A stretch of 64,000 bases of DNA from Candidatus Gastranaerophilales bacterium HUM_1 (GTDB lineage Bacteria > Cyanobacteriota > Vampirovibrionia > Gastranaerophilales > Gastranaerophilaceae). Position 1 is the first letter of the stretch; the number at the start of each line of letters is the position of its first letter. Below are positions 8,787 through 17,920 of the stretch, in pieces. The translations under genes were made by a program, and so were the position numbers. The notes beneath the pieces were generated by a model. That model saw nothing but the letters and a program-made list of their open reading frames with translations, had not been told where the DNA came from and made no database searches. The stretch is taken from contig DAAY01000008.1 of assembly GCA_002103105.1 (NCBI GenBank), positions 186,001-250,000 on the forward strand, written 5' to 3'.

Positions 8787-9125
8787 TTACTCTTTAGGCA
8801 AATCTATCCATTTTTTTGAATCAAATTTCAAATCTGTCAACTTCATTTTTAAGGATTCAACATATGGCTTAAATTTTACTAATAACTGAGTTTTACGTAA
8901 CATAAGCTCTTGTGCAACTGTTGGAGTTTCACAAGCAATAACCATTATTGACCCTCTAAGCATAGAATATGGTCTTGAATGTTGAGCAAATTTTTCTCCT
9001 GCGACTTTGCTCCAAAATTTACATAAATTAGCACGAGTAATTGCCTTTCGGATAGCTGCATTTTTCATCAAATCTTCAAGGATTTCATCCATATATTTAA
9101 ATCTTGTGTATAGGATTTTTTTCAT
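8787..9125 (-). CDS. dciA: DUF721 / DciA-like protein
   Basis: A 112-residue protein with the DUF721 core: an N-terminal helix (LEDLMKNAAIRKAITRANLCKFWSKVAGEKFAQHSRP) followed by a KH-like part (SMLRGSIMVIACETPTVAQELMLRKTQLL). DciA proteins are the ancestral DnaB helicase loaders in bacteria that lack DnaC or DnaI, Cyanobacteria among them, so this may be the replicative helicase loader here. It is monocistronic, divergent from nrnA, with no clear ribosome site. Assignment rests on the domain pattern; function is inferred from the family. Confidence 0.75.
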   Translation of the reverse strand: MKKILYTRFKYMDEILEDLMKNAAIRKAITRANLCKFWSKVAGEKFAQHSRPYSMLRGSIMVIACETPTVAQELMLRKTQLLVKFKPYVESLKMKLTDLKFDSKKWIDLPKE

Positions 9126-9127
9126 AT

Positions 9128-9156
9128 TTGGTATCCGAAATTTTTTGTGCTAAGAT
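9128..9156 (+). promoter_or_regulatory. nrnA promoter, leaderless start
   Basis: TTGGTA (9128-9133) and TAAGAT (9151-9156) have a 17-base spacer. The ATG at 9163 is 7 bases past the -10 box, which is the predicted first transcribed base. Confidence 0.55.
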
Positions 9157-9162
9157 GTGGCA

Positions 9163-10134
9163 ATGACCATTGAACAATTAGATATTAGCATAAAAAACTC
9201 TAAAAATATATTATTAGTATCCCATATAAATCCAGATGGTGACACCTTGGGTTCAATGTGTGGATTGTATTCTTTAATCAAGGATAATTACAAAAAGAAA
9301 TGCGAAATGGTTGCTGTTTCTAAAATCTCCTCAACTTACGAGTTTTTACCATATGTTGAAGAGGTAAAAAGCATTGAAGATTTTGATTTGTCTAGAGAAT
9401 ATGATTTAGTTATTAATCTTGATGTTGCGGCAATCGATAGATGTGGAGATGCTCAAACATTATTTAATAAAGCTAAAGATACTATAAATATTGACCATCA
9501 CGAAACAAATGTTGGATATGCAAAACAAAATTATATAGAACCTTTTGCGGCTGCAACTGCGGAAGTTTTGGTCGGCATTGCGAAAGATTTGGGTTGGAAA
9601 ATTTCAAAGCAAACGGCGATTTGTTTATACACTGGAATTGTTACAGATACTGGATGTTTTAAATTTTCTAATACAAGTCAGAGGACAATGGATTTTTCGG
9701 GCTTAATGCTTTCCTATGGAGTTGAACCGTCCGAAATCTATCAAAAATGCTATGAATCAAATTCAAAAGATATGGTTTTATTTCAAAGTTATTGCGTGAA
9801 TAAAGCAAAATTTGTTAATAATGATAAAATTGCTTATACTGTTGTATATAAAAAAGATTTAGAAAAGTATAATTATAATGGCGAAGATTACACAGATGGT
9901 TTGACTGAAAAGTTAAGAGCTATTAAAACAACAGAAATAGCTTTTGTTGTGAAAGAATTAAATTCTTCTACGTCAAAACTTTCAATGAGAAGCAAGACAA
10001 AAGATATTGCTCAAGTTTGTTCAGCATTTGGCGGTGGAGGTCACAAACTTGCGGCTGGAGCGGTAATTAAAGCGGGAGTTGAACACGCTGTTAAACTCGT
10101 ACTTGAAGAGATTAAGAATAAAAAATTATGTTAA
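9163..10134 (+). CDS. nrnA: DHH/DHHA1 phosphoesterase, NrnA-like oligoribonuclease/pAp phosphatase
   Basis: A cytoplasmic enzyme that degrades very short RNAs and dephosphorylates pAp. The 323 residues carry the DHH domain motifs SHINPDGDTLGS (about 20-31), NLDVAA, IDHHET (about 110-115) and GIVTDTGCF (about 160), then a DHHA1 domain with the GGGGHKLAAGA loop (about 285-295). I prefer the ATG at 9163 to the GTG at 9157: the latter would start inside the predicted promoter spacer to the transcription start, and no ribosome site precedes either. It overlaps yihY by 7 bases. Confidence 0.92.
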   Translation: MTIEQLDISIKNSKNILLVSHINPDGDTLGSMCGLYSLIKDNYKKKCEMVAVSKISSTYEFLPYVEEVKSIEDFDLSREYDLVINLDVAAIDRCGDAQTLFNKAKDTINIDHHETNVGYAKQNYIEPFAAATAEVLVGIAKDLGWKISKQTAICLYTGIVTDTGCFKFSNTSQRTMDFSGLMLSYGVEPSEIYQKCYESNSKDMVLFQSYCVNKAKFVNNDKIAYTVVYKKDLEKYNYNGEDYTDGLTEKLRAIKTTEIAFVVKELNSSTSKLSMRSKTKDIAQVCSAFGGGGHKLAAGAVIKAGVEHAVKLVLEEIKNKKLC

Positions 10135-11042
10135 AAAAGTTTCTTAAATATAAATCAATAAGGATTCTGGTAAAGCTCATAAAATCTATTATAAAGAATG
10201 ATTTTTATGGGATGGCTGCCGAAATGGGTTTCATGCTAGTTGTTGGGATTTTCCCATTTATGCTTTTTTTGATGGCGATTTTTGGATGGATGGGAAATCG
10301 TTCATATTTAGATTCAATACTTCACGTGTTATCTAACATTATGCCAACTCAAGCGATGAATCTTTTGAAATCAGTTTTGGAAGAAACAATGATTTTTGAC
10401 CACGGTCAATTGCTTGCAATTATTGGTATAACAACAACAATTGTTCTTTCTACAAATGGTGTTGCCGTTGTATTGAAAGGACTAAATAGAGCATACAAAG
10501 TTGAGGAAACAAGAAACTTTATTTATACAAGAATACTTTCATTTTTAATGGTTTTTGTAAATGTCTTAGTGATGTTCTTGACTATTAACATTATTATCTT
10601 TGGTAAAGTTATTATTATGTTTCTCGTAACTCATTTTGGAATGTCAAAAGGGATTGCAATTACTATTTTAACCCTACGTTGGCCAGTTGCATTTTTGGCA
10701 TTATATTTAATGGCATTTTTAAGTTATTATATCTTGCCTGATTTGAGAGGAAATGAATCGTTTAAAAGAAAAAGTGCTCTTCCAGGGACATTATTTTTTA
10801 CAACATTTTGGTTAGTTGGTTCTTGGGGGTTTTCAATATATGTTAATAACTTGAGTACTTACAACCTTGTATATGGAACAATTGGTGCGTTCTTTATTTT
10901 AATGGTTTGGTTGTACTATACTTCAATTCTTCTTCTGATTGGCGGAGAAATTAATTCTCAAGTTTATAATCAATTAGAGCATAAATCTAGAGAGATTCAT
11001 GAAGAAATTGCAGAATTAAAAAGTCAAATTAAACGAAAATAA
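10128..11042 (+). CDS. yihY: YihY/BrkB family inner-membrane protein
   Basis: A 304-residue protein with about six transmembrane segments and the YihY family pattern: an amphipathic start, AAEMGFMLVVGIFPFMLFLMAIFG, LRGNESFKRKSALPGTLFFTTFWLVGSWGF and the terminal YGTIGAFFILMVWLYYTSILLLIGGEINSQVYNQ. The family was once called RNase BN in error; its role is unclear. The C-terminal tail is charged and helical. It overlaps nrnA by 7 bases, so the two are coupled. Confidence 0.9.
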   Translation: MLKKFLKYKSIRILVKLIKSIIKNDFYGMAAEMGFMLVVGIFPFMLFLMAIFGWMGNRSYLDSILHVLSNIMPTQAMNLLKSVLEETMIFDHGQLLAIIGITTTIVLSTNGVAVVLKGLNRAYKVEETRNFIYTRILSFLMVFVNVLVMFLTINIIIFGKVIIMFLVTHFGMSKGIAITILTLRWPVAFLALYLMAFLSYYILPDLRGNESFKRKSALPGTLFFTTFWLVGSWGFSIYVNNLSTYNLVYGTIGAFFILMVWLYYTSILLLIGGEINSQVYNQLEHKSREIHEEIAELKSQIKRK

Positions 11043-11086
11043 TATTTTTTATATTCGTTTGCCTATTCACTTTTCTTAATCGTTAT

Positions 11087-11115
11087 TTGTAAAAAAAACA
11101 TGTTCTTGATATTAT
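11087..11115 (+). promoter_or_regulatory. prfA promoter, leaderless start
   Basis: TTGTAA (11087-11092) and TATTAT (11110-11115) are 17 bases apart. The prfA ATG is 8 bases beyond the -10 box, with no Shine-Dalgarno between. Confidence 0.55.
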
Positions 11116-11122
11116 CAAGAGT

Positions 11123-12205
11123 ATGAAAGATATGTTAGATAAAATTCTTCAAATTGAGAAGAAATATAAGGAATTAGGCGAAACGTTGTCTGACCCTGCC
11201 GTAATTCAAGATTATAATAAATTCCGTGACTTATCAAAACAAAGAAAAGCGATGGAAGAGACTGTTAATCTTTATTACGAATGGAAAGAAACAACAGAAG
11301 CAATAGAAGACGCAAAACAAATGCTTCATGAAGAAAAAGATGAAGATATGCGTAATTTTTTGAAGTCAGAAATTGAAACGAACGAAGCAAAAATCCCAGC
11401 TTTTGAAGAAAAAATGAAAGTTTTGTTATTGCCAAGAGATCCGATGGATGATAAAGATATTATGCTTGAAATTCGAGGCGGAGCTGGCGGTGACGAAGCA
11501 AACATTTTTGCAGGCGATTTGATGCGTATGTATTTGAGATACGCTGACAAAATGGGCTGGCAAACTCAAATTTTGAGTAAAACTGATTGCGAAGCTGGTG
11601 GAGTTTCAGAAGTTATTATTTCTATGAAAGGTGATAGCATCTATTCTAGATTGAAATATGAATCAGGTGTTCACCGTGTACAAAGAGTTCCAGCGACAGA
11701 ATCTCAAGGTAGAGTTCACACTTCAACCGCTACTGTTGCAGTAATGCCTCAGGTTGATGATGTTGAAGTTAACTTGAATATGAATGATGTTGAAATTACA
11801 ACAGCTAGATCTGGTGGTGCTGGAGGTCAAAACGTAAACAAAGTTGAAACCGCAGCTAGAGTATTCCACAAACCGACAGGAATTATGATTTTCTGTACTG
11901 AAGAACGTTCTCAATTACAAAACAAAGAACGTGCATTGGAAATTCTTAAAGCAAAACTTTACGATATGGAAGTTCAAAAACAAACTAAAGAAATTACAGA
12001 TTTACGTCGTTCTCAAGTTGGTTCTGGGGATAGATCAGAACGTATTAGAACATATAACTTCCCTCAAGGAAGATTGACTGACCATAGATTGAATCATAAC
12101 TTGAACGTATGGACTGTAATTGATGGTGAGTTGGATGAACTAATTGACTTGTTGACCGAATATGATCAAAAGTTGAAATTAGAAAAATTAGCACAAGAGC
12201 AGTAG
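11123..12205 (+). CDS. prfA: Peptide chain release factor 1
   Basis: It recognises UAA and UAG and triggers peptide release. The 360 residues show the coiled N-terminal domain, the RF1-type codon-recognition region with PATESQGRVHTSTATVAV (the PxT region), and the catalytic loop ARSGGAGGQNVNK with GGQ near residue 236. The length is standard. The start appears leaderless. The next gene, ylxR, starts 9 bases after the stop, so prfA heads the operon where nusA sits in many bacteria. Confidence 0.97.
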   Translation: MKDMLDKILQIEKKYKELGETLSDPAVIQDYNKFRDLSKQRKAMEETVNLYYEWKETTEAIEDAKQMLHEEKDEDMRNFLKSEIETNEAKIPAFEEKMKVLLLPRDPMDDKDIMLEIRGGAGGDEANIFAGDLMRMYLRYADKMGWQTQILSKTDCEAGGVSEVIISMKGDSIYSRLKYESGVHRVQRVPATESQGRVHTSTATVAVMPQVDDVEVNLNMNDVEITTARSGGAGGQNVNKVETAARVFHKPTGIMIFCTEERSQLQNKERALEILKAKLYDMEVQKQTKEITDLRRSQVGSGDRSERIRTYNFPQGRLTDHRLNHNLNVWTVIDGELDELIDLLTEYDQKLKLEKLAQEQ

Positions 12206-12214
12206 AGGTTACAC

Positions 12215-12469
12215 GTGGTAGATAGACGTTGTGTTAGTTGTTGGCAAGTAAAAAACAGGGATGAACTGATTAAAATAACCGCCAAAAACGACGACGGAAA
12301 AGTCATTGTAAATCCGAATTCTACCACATTTGGCAGATCTGTATATCTTTGCTATAATAAAGCTTGTATAGAAACAGCTTTCAAGAAAAACAAAATTGGA
12401 AAGCATCTGAAAGCCACTATACCAAACGAATTGAAAGGACAATTACTAGATGAGTTACGAAACAGTTAG
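12215..12469 (+). CDS. rnpM: YlxR/RnpM family protein (DUF448)
   Basis: A basic protein of 84 residues with the family marks VDRRCVSCWQVKNRDELI and GRSVYLCYNKACIETAFKK (normally GRGAYVC). In Bacillus and Clostridium relatives this protein binds RNA and modulates RNase P. I use the GTG start with AGAGG 6 bases upstream. It overlaps infB by 20 bases, the usual ylxR-infB link, but nusA is absent upstream. Confidence 0.9.
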   Translation: MVDRRCVSCWQVKNRDELIKITAKNDDGKVIVNPNSTTFGRSVYLCYNKACIETAFKKNKIGKHLKATIPNELKGQLLDELRNS

Positions 12470-14975
12470 AATAAGTGAATTAGCAAAAGAACTTGGACTT
12501 CCAAGTAAGGAAGTAGTAGAAAAGTTCGCCCAAATAGGAGTTACGAACAAAACTCATTCAAGTACTGTTACTCAAGACCAAATCAAGAGATTAAAATCTT
12601 TCATTGCTGATGGTGGCGTGAAAAAGACATCTAAACCAAAAGCATTCGTTGTAAAAAAAGCTAAAGCAGTTGAAACAGAAACTGAAAAAGCTCCTAAAAA
12701 AGAAGTTGAAACAAAACCAATTGTTGAAAAAGTAGAAAGACCAAAAATCGAAAAAGTTGAAAGACCTAAAGTTGAGGTTGTAAAGCCAGTTAGCAGATTG
12801 GAAATTGTGAGAAGAGCTCCAAGAAAGCCAGTTGTAGAAAAAGTTGAAAGACCTGAAAGACCATCAAGAACTGGTGATAAGAAGTTTACAAGAGGAGAAA
12901 GACCTCAAAATGGCGAAAGAAAATTCCCGCCACGTGGTGATAGACCTCAAAAACCAAATTCTCAAGGGGGAGAAAATAAAGATTTCGCAAATAAAAAACC
13001 TCTTCAAAGAAGAATTATCCCTCAAGATATTTACGAAAATAAAGGACCAGTAAAACGTAAATCTGATGGTAAGAAAAAAGAAAAAGATTTTAACTCTAAA
13101 AAGGAAGAGCAAGAAAGAATTTCATTAGAAAAAGCTGCTGCTCAACACCATAAAAAGAAAATTCAAAAGGTTGAAGAAGTTAAAGAAGTTAAACAAATTG
13201 TTGTTAATCAGCCAATGACTATTTCAGAATTGTCAGATAAAATTCAGAAAACACCAGCTGAAATTGTAAAATTTTTAATGTTAAATGGCGTTATGGCGAC
13301 TGTTAACCAACTAATTGATGTTGATGTTATCAAAAAAGTTTGTGCAGAATATGAAATAGAAGTTCTTGATGAAGATATAGATGCTTATATCGAACAAGAA
13401 ATGGAAAAAGAAGAAAAAGCGAAAGCGTTAACAGAAGTTGACAAAAAATTATTAAAACGTAGAGCTCCTGTAATTAGTATTATGGGTCACGTTGACCATG
13501 GTAAAACTACGTTATTAGATAGTATTCGTGCTTCAAAACACAAAATTGTAGCATCTGAAGTTGGGGGCATTACACAGTCAATTGGTGCTTATACAGTTTA
13601 TCTTGGTGATAAAAATGAAAAGAAAATTGTATTCTTAGATACTCCAGGTCACGAAGCCTTTACAGAAATGAGAGCTAGAGGTGCAAAGGCAACTGATATC
13701 GCAATTTTGGTTGTTGCCGCCGATGATGGTATTATGCCTCAAACTATCGAAGCTATTAACCACGCAAAAGCCGCTGAAATTCCTATCATTGTTGCAGTTA
13801 ACAAAGTTGATAAACCAGGAGCAAACCCTGATAGAGTATTGCAACAATTGACAGAACATGGTTTGGTTCCAGAAGAATGGGGTGGAGATACAATTACTGT
13901 AAAAGTTTCAGCACTTCAAGGAACTGGTATTGATGAATTGTTAGAATACATCTTGCTTGTTGCAGATGTTCAAGATTTGAAGGCTAACCCTAAAGCAGAA
14001 GCTTCAGGTGTTGTAATTGAAGCAAACTTAGATAAGGGTAAAGGTCCTGTTGCTACACTTCTTGTTCAAAATGGAACATTAAGAGCTGGAAATTGTATCG
14101 TTGTAGGAACTGCTTGCGGTAGAGTAAGAGCCTTGTTATCAGATAGTGGGGAAAGAATTCAAAAGGCAGAACCTTCTACTCCAGTTGAGGTGTTAGGTTT
14201 GTCAGAAGTTCCACAAGCTGGTGACCATTTTGAAGTTGTTAAAAATGAAAAAGAAATGAAGGCAATTGTTGCTGATAGAAAAGAAAAAGAACGTGATAAG
14301 AGATTAGAAGCTATGCTTCCTGCTCATATAAGACGTGAATCAGTTGGAGATGATGATATCCCTCAATTGAACTTAATTATCAAGGCAAATACTCACGGTT
14401 CAGCAGAAGCTGTTGCTCAAGCAATTGCTCAAGTTGAATCTAAAGAAATTACAACAAAAATTATTCACGTTGGTGTTGGTGATATTTCGGAAGCCGATGT
14501 TATGCTTGCAGCAGCATCAAATGCTTTAATTTTAGGATTTACCGTAAAAGAAGATGGAAATGCTTTAGCTTCTGCTGAAAGAGAAGGTGTAACAATCAAA
14601 AAATACGATATCATTTATCAATTGTTAGAAGATGTTGAAAAGACATTGTTATCGCTTCTTGAACCAGAAATTAAAGAAGTTGAACTTGGTAAAGCTGAAA
14701 TTCGTCAAGTGTTCACAATTGGTAAAACAAATAAAATTGCTGGATGTTATGTTACAGAAGGTAAGATTGTCCGTTCAAAAGATGCTGTTCTTTATAGAAA
14801 TGGTGAAGAAATCTTTAGAGGTGCAATTGACCAATTGAAACGTTTCAAAGATGATGTAAAAGAAGTTGCACAAGGCTTTGAATGTGGTATTTCATTCAGC
14901 AAGTTCAATGATATTCAGATTGGTGATATTATTGAAGTTTCAACAAAAGAAGAAGTTGAAAGAAAAAGTTTGTAA
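12450..14975 (+). CDS. infB: Translation initiation factor IF-2
   Basis: This GTPase delivers initiator tRNA to the 30S subunit. The 841-residue protein has an N-terminal IF2N helix-turn domain (VRISELAKELGLPSKEVVEKF), a long Lys/Glu/Pro/Arg-rich linker (about 65-250) with repeated 'VEKVERPK' units, a second IF2N-like domain (about 250-300), and the GTPase domain with MGHVDHGKTT near 345, DTPGHEAF and NKVDKPGA. Domains II-IV follow. The repeated linker is low-complexity and may vary between strains. The start lies inside ylxR. A strong terminator follows. Confidence 0.97.
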   Translation: MSYETVRISELAKELGLPSKEVVEKFAQIGVTNKTHSSTVTQDQIKRLKSFIADGGVKKTSKPKAFVVKKAKAVETETEKAPKKEVETKPIVEKVERPKIEKVERPKVEVVKPVSRLEIVRRAPRKPVVEKVERPERPSRTGDKKFTRGERPQNGERKFPPRGDRPQKPNSQGGENKDFANKKPLQRRIIPQDIYENKGPVKRKSDGKKKEKDFNSKKEEQERISLEKAAAQHHKKKIQKVEEVKEVKQIVVNQPMTISELSDKIQKTPAEIVKFLMLNGVMATVNQLIDVDVIKKVCAEYEIEVLDEDIDAYIEQEMEKEEKAKALTEVDKKLLKRRAPVISIMGHVDHGKTTLLDSIRASKHKIVASEVGGITQSIGAYTVYLGDKNEKKIVFLDTPGHEAFTEMRARGAKATDIAILVVAADDGIMPQTIEAINHAKAAEIPIIVAVNKVDKPGANPDRVLQQLTEHGLVPEEWGGDTITVKVSALQGTGIDELLEYILLVADVQDLKANPKAEASGVVIEANLDKGKGPVATLLVQNGTLRAGNCIVVGTACGRVRALLSDSGERIQKAEPSTPVEVLGLSEVPQAGDHFEVVKNEKEMKAIVADRKEKERDKRLEAMLPAHIRRESVGDDDIPQLNLIIKANTHGSAEAVAQAIAQVESKEITTKIIHVGVGDISEADVMLAAASNALILGFTVKEDGNALASAEREGVTIKKYDIIYQLLEDVEKTLLSLLEPEIKEVELGKAEIRQVFTIGKTNKIAGCYVTEGKIVRSKDAVLYRNGEEIFRGAIDQLKRFKDDVKEVAQGFECGISFSKFNDIQIGDIIEVSTKEEVERKSL

Positions 14976-15026
14976 TTAGTACAAAAAATTTAAAAATTAT
15001 GTTGTAATACAAATAAAATCATGTAG

Positions 15027-15052
15027 GTCGGCTTTACCAAGCCGACTTTAAC
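15027..15052 (+). terminator. Palindromic terminator after infB
   Basis: A perfect stem, GTCGGCTT/AAGCCGAC with a TACC loop, is followed by a T-rich tract. The same stem recurs after rbfA. Confidence 0.8.
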
Positions 15053-15151
15053 TTTATTCTAAAAGATGGGGCGGTTCACTAATCCTCCTAACAAGATTGA
15101 AATGAAAAATATTTATTTTATGTTATAATCTCTAATAACAAGGAGATTATT

Positions 15152-15499
15152 ATGACATTACGAAACGAAAGAGTTAGAAAAGAATTGATGCGTGACATTT
15201 CCGAAATTTTGCGTAAAGAAATCAGAGGTCTTGAAGGAGTAGTTTCAATTGTTGACGTTGAGGTTTCTCACGACAATTCTTTTGCAAAAGTTATATATAG
15301 CGTTCTAGGTTCAGAAGAACAAATCGAAAAAACTAAATCTGTTATCGAAAAAAGTACTGCAAAAATCCGATACAATGTTGGTAAAGTTTTGAGATTGAGA
15401 TTAACTCCAGAATTGAGATTTGTTTATACAAATGGTCTTGAAGAATCTTCTCGTGTTGTAGATTTAATCAATAAAATTTCACGTGGTGAAATTAAATAG
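15152..15499 (+). CDS. rbfA: Ribosome-binding factor A
   Basis: A KH-like 30S maturation factor needed for 16S processing and cold adaptation. The 115 residues show the family pattern RNERVRKELMRDISEILRKEI, SIVDVEVSHDNSFAKVIYSVLG and RLRLTPELRFVYTNGLEESSRVVDLINKI. AAGGAG lies 8 bases before the ATG, and a TATAAT box lies at 15124-15129, so it has its own promoter although the infB-rbfA-truB order is kept. It is enclosed by two copies of the same hairpin. Confidence 0.95.
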   Translation: MTLRNERVRKELMRDISEILRKEIRGLEGVVSIVDVEVSHDNSFAKVIYSVLGSEEQIEKTKSVIEKSTAKIRYNVGKVLRLRLTPELRFVYTNGLEESSRVVDLINKISRGEIK

Positions 15500-15514
15500 T
15501 TATAAAATTTTTAT

Positions 15515-15545
15515 AAGTCGGCTTGTGTAAAGCCGACTTAAATTT
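15515..15545 (+). terminator. Palindromic terminator after rbfA
   Basis: AAGTCGGCTT/AAGCCGACTT with a five-base loop; the stem core equals the one after infB. Confidence 0.75.
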
Positions 15546-15575
15546 GAATAAACAAGGCACGAGGAAATAGCACGA

Positions 15576-16463
15576 ATGGTAGATAAAAAACAGCCTCAAT
15601 TATTTGGATTTTTGAATATTTATAAACCTAAAGGGATGACATCTTTTGATGTTGTTGCAAGGCTTCGTCGTGTCACAAAAATCAAACAGATTGGGCATAC
15701 TGGAACTCTTGATCCTTTTGCCGTTGGAGTTTTGCCTATTTGTATTGGAAAATCTACCAGGCTTATTGAATATTTAGATGATGATAAAGAATATTTGGCG
15801 ACTGTTCAGTTTGGGAAAGATACAGATACCTATGATTTAGATGGTACTGTTACTAAAACTTATGACAAAAAAATAACTCAAGAAGATTTAATTTCTATTT
15901 TAGATGATTTTCGAGGAGAAATAGAACAACTACCTCCAATCTATTCGGCAATAAAAGTAAATGGGAAAAAACTATACGAATATGCTAGAAATGGCGAAGA
16001 AGTTGAAATAAAACCTCGCAAAGTCTTTATTTCAAAGCTAGAACTAGAAAGTTTTGATTATGAAAAACAGGAAGCAAAAATTCTTGTTGGCTGTTCAAAG
16101 GGTACTTATATTCGTTCAATTGCATATGATATAGGACAAAAATTGGACTGTGGAGGATATTTGACAGCCTTGGAAAGGACGAAAGCAGGTCTATTTAACA
16201 AGGAACATTCAATACCATTGGAAAATTTTAGTGAAATTTCTGATGTTATGACCAATTTAGTTAATCCTCTGGATGTTCTTTCGTTACCTAAGGTTGAACT
16301 TAATGACATCGAAAAAGAACGTGTAAATCACGGTATGGCTATATATAATAAAGGATTTAAAAATTCAGATATTGTAATTTTAGTTTATGGTGGTAGAATA
16401 CATGCTATAGGAATGGTAAAAGAAAATCAAATTTTGGTAAAAAAAGTATTTGAGGTGTTATGA
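15576..16463 (+). CDS. truB: tRNA pseudouridine-55 synthase
   Basis: It makes pseudouridine 55 in the T loop of tRNAs. The 295 residues carry the catalytic block IGHTGTLDPFAVGVLPICIGKSTRL, with the Asp at about residue 46, the family start FGFLNIYKPKGMTSFDVV, the segment PPIYSAIKVNGKKLYEYAR and CSKGTYIRSIAYDIG. A PUA-like C-terminal part is present. GAGG lies about 13 bases upstream of the ATG. It overlaps the next gene by 4 bases (ATGA). Confidence 0.96.
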   Translation: MVDKKQPQLFGFLNIYKPKGMTSFDVVARLRRVTKIKQIGHTGTLDPFAVGVLPICIGKSTRLIEYLDDDKEYLATVQFGKDTDTYDLDGTVTKTYDKKITQEDLISILDDFRGEIEQLPPIYSAIKVNGKKLYEYARNGEEVEIKPRKVFISKLELESFDYEKQEAKILVGCSKGTYIRSIAYDIGQKLDCGGYLTALERTKAGLFNKEHSIPLENFSEISDVMTNLVNPLDVLSLPKVELNDIEKERVNHGMAIYNKGFKNSDIVILVYGGRIHAIGMVKENQILVKKVFEVL

Positions 16464-17308
16464 AAAAGATTATTTTATTGTTAGGCGTTTTATTATTAGC
16501 AAATACAGCAGCGATGGCTGAATGTGATTATCAGTGCGTTGCTCCATATAATATGAATTCAAAATTGAGAACTGTTGCTGGTGCGGTTACTGGTGTAAAT
16601 TTTGTATCAGAAAAAGTGGCTCAATCTGTGTTAAAGAAAGCAATTTCAAAGACGTTAACGGGTGATGAAATAAAAGTTAATTTGGATTCATACAGCTCAA
16701 AAGATTTGAAAAATGGTATTTTTAAATCTTTAACCCTTAAAGGTAAAAACGTTAAGGTTAATGATATTTATTTAACTTCATTGGATATGAAAACACTTTG
16801 TGATTTCAACTATATCAAACAATCAGATGGAGATGTTATATTTATGGAAGATTTTCCAATGTCATTTAATATAACTCTTTCACCAGAAGATATTAATAGA
16901 ACTATGCAAACTCAAAAATATCAAAAAGTTATTGACGATTTGAATAAAGTTGGTCAATCTTACGGTTTTGGAGTAAAGATTTCTTCAACAAAAGTTGCTA
17001 TCAAGAGTGGTAAATTCTACTATGTAATCGGAATTTCAATCCCATTTGTTAGACAGGAACAAAAAATTACAGTAGAATCAAACTTTACTGCTAAAAAAGG
17101 TAAAATCCAATTTGCAAATACTCAACTTATCACAAGAGGCTTGAGTATGGATTTGCAAAAACTTGATTTTATTCTTAATTACTTAAATCCACTTGATTTC
17201 TCAGTGAGAATTTTGGATAATAAAGATGCAAAGGTTTCTGTAGATAGTGTTGATATTAAAAATAATCAAATCGTAACAAGCGGTGTTGTTGTTATACCAA
17301 AGGACTAA
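16460..17308 (+). CDS. Secreted LmeA-like (DUF2993) protein
   Basis: The 282-residue precursor has a signal peptide (MKKIILLLGVLLLANTAAMA). The mature part alternates short beta strands and helices and resembles the DUF2993/LmeA phospholipid-binding proteins found in actinobacteria and cyanobacteria, with the type of pattern SVLKKAISKTLTGDEIKVNL and KNGIFKSLTLKGKNVKVNDIYLTSLDM. A role in envelope lipid or glycolipid handling is possible but unproven. It is coupled to truB by an ATGA overlap and followed 9 bases later by the GerMN gene. Confidence 0.6.
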   Translation: MKKIILLLGVLLLANTAAMAECDYQCVAPYNMNSKLRTVAGAVTGVNFVSEKVAQSVLKKAISKTLTGDEIKVNLDSYSSKDLKNGIFKSLTLKGKNVKVNDIYLTSLDMKTLCDFNYIKQSDGDVIFMEDFPMSFNITLSPEDINRTMQTQKYQKVIDDLNKVGQSYGFGVKISSTKVAIKSGKFYYVIGISIPFVRQEQKITVESNFTAKKGKIQFANTQLITRGLSMDLQKLDFILNYLNPLDFSVRILDNKDAKVSVDSVDIKNNQIVTSGVVVIPKD

Positions 17309-17317
17309 GGAATTTAT

Positions 17318-17914
17318 ATGAATAAGAATCAAAAAGTATTATTAGTATTTATCGGATTTTGTATGTGCATAGTTGTTGGACTTATAGCGTTTAATGTGCT
17401 TATGCCAAAACCAGAAGTTCAACCTGATGATATTCAAGTTTCAGAACGTTCAGTAGAAGAAGAAGTTGCACAACCCGAAACAAAGTCTAAAGAATACGTA
17501 AATGTATATTTTATTGGTAAAAATGAACACAATGAAGAAGTTTATAAAGCTGTAAAAAGGCTTTATAACAAGGATGTTGATGGTAGCAAAATTAGATTTT
17601 CAATAAATGCACTTATTCAAGGTCCTAAACAGGAAGAAAGACAACGTGGTGTTTATACTGAAGTTCCTTCAGGTTCAGAGATTATAAATATATCAGAACA
17701 AAAAGATAAAGTTATTATCAACTTAAACTCTGCGTTCGTAAATGGTGGCGGAACTGATAGTCTTTATAAAAGATTGTATCAATTAATAAAAACTGCTAGA
17801 TTAAACTCTAATTTACCAGTATATTTGTATATTGATAATCAAAGGGCTGATGTTGTAGGTGGAGAAGGTATTATGCTAACTCAACCACTAAGTAATTCAT
17901 CTTTGGACAACTAA
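17318..17914 (+). CDS. GerMN-domain protein, membrane-anchored
   Basis: 198 residues: a single N-terminal transmembrane segment (about 7-29), an acidic linker, then a GerMN domain (about 65-180) with VNVYFIGKNEHNEEV, IRFSINALIQGPKQEE, IINLNSAFVNGGG and LIKTARLNSNLPVYLYIDNQ. GerMN domains occur in spore and envelope proteins and often sit with peptidoglycan amidases. No amidase is next to it here. It is probably periplasmic or exposed, and co-transcribed with its neighbours. Confidence 0.82.
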   Translation: MNKNQKVLLVFIGFCMCIVVGLIAFNVLMPKPEVQPDDIQVSERSVEEEVAQPETKSKEYVNVYFIGKNEHNEEVYKAVKRLYNKDVDGSKIRFSINALIQGPKQEERQRGVYTEVPSGSEIINISEQKDKVIINLNSAFVNGGGTDSLYKRLYQLIKTARLNSNLPVYLYIDNQRADVVGGEGIMLTQPLSNSSLDN

Positions 17915-17920
17915 TTTGAT

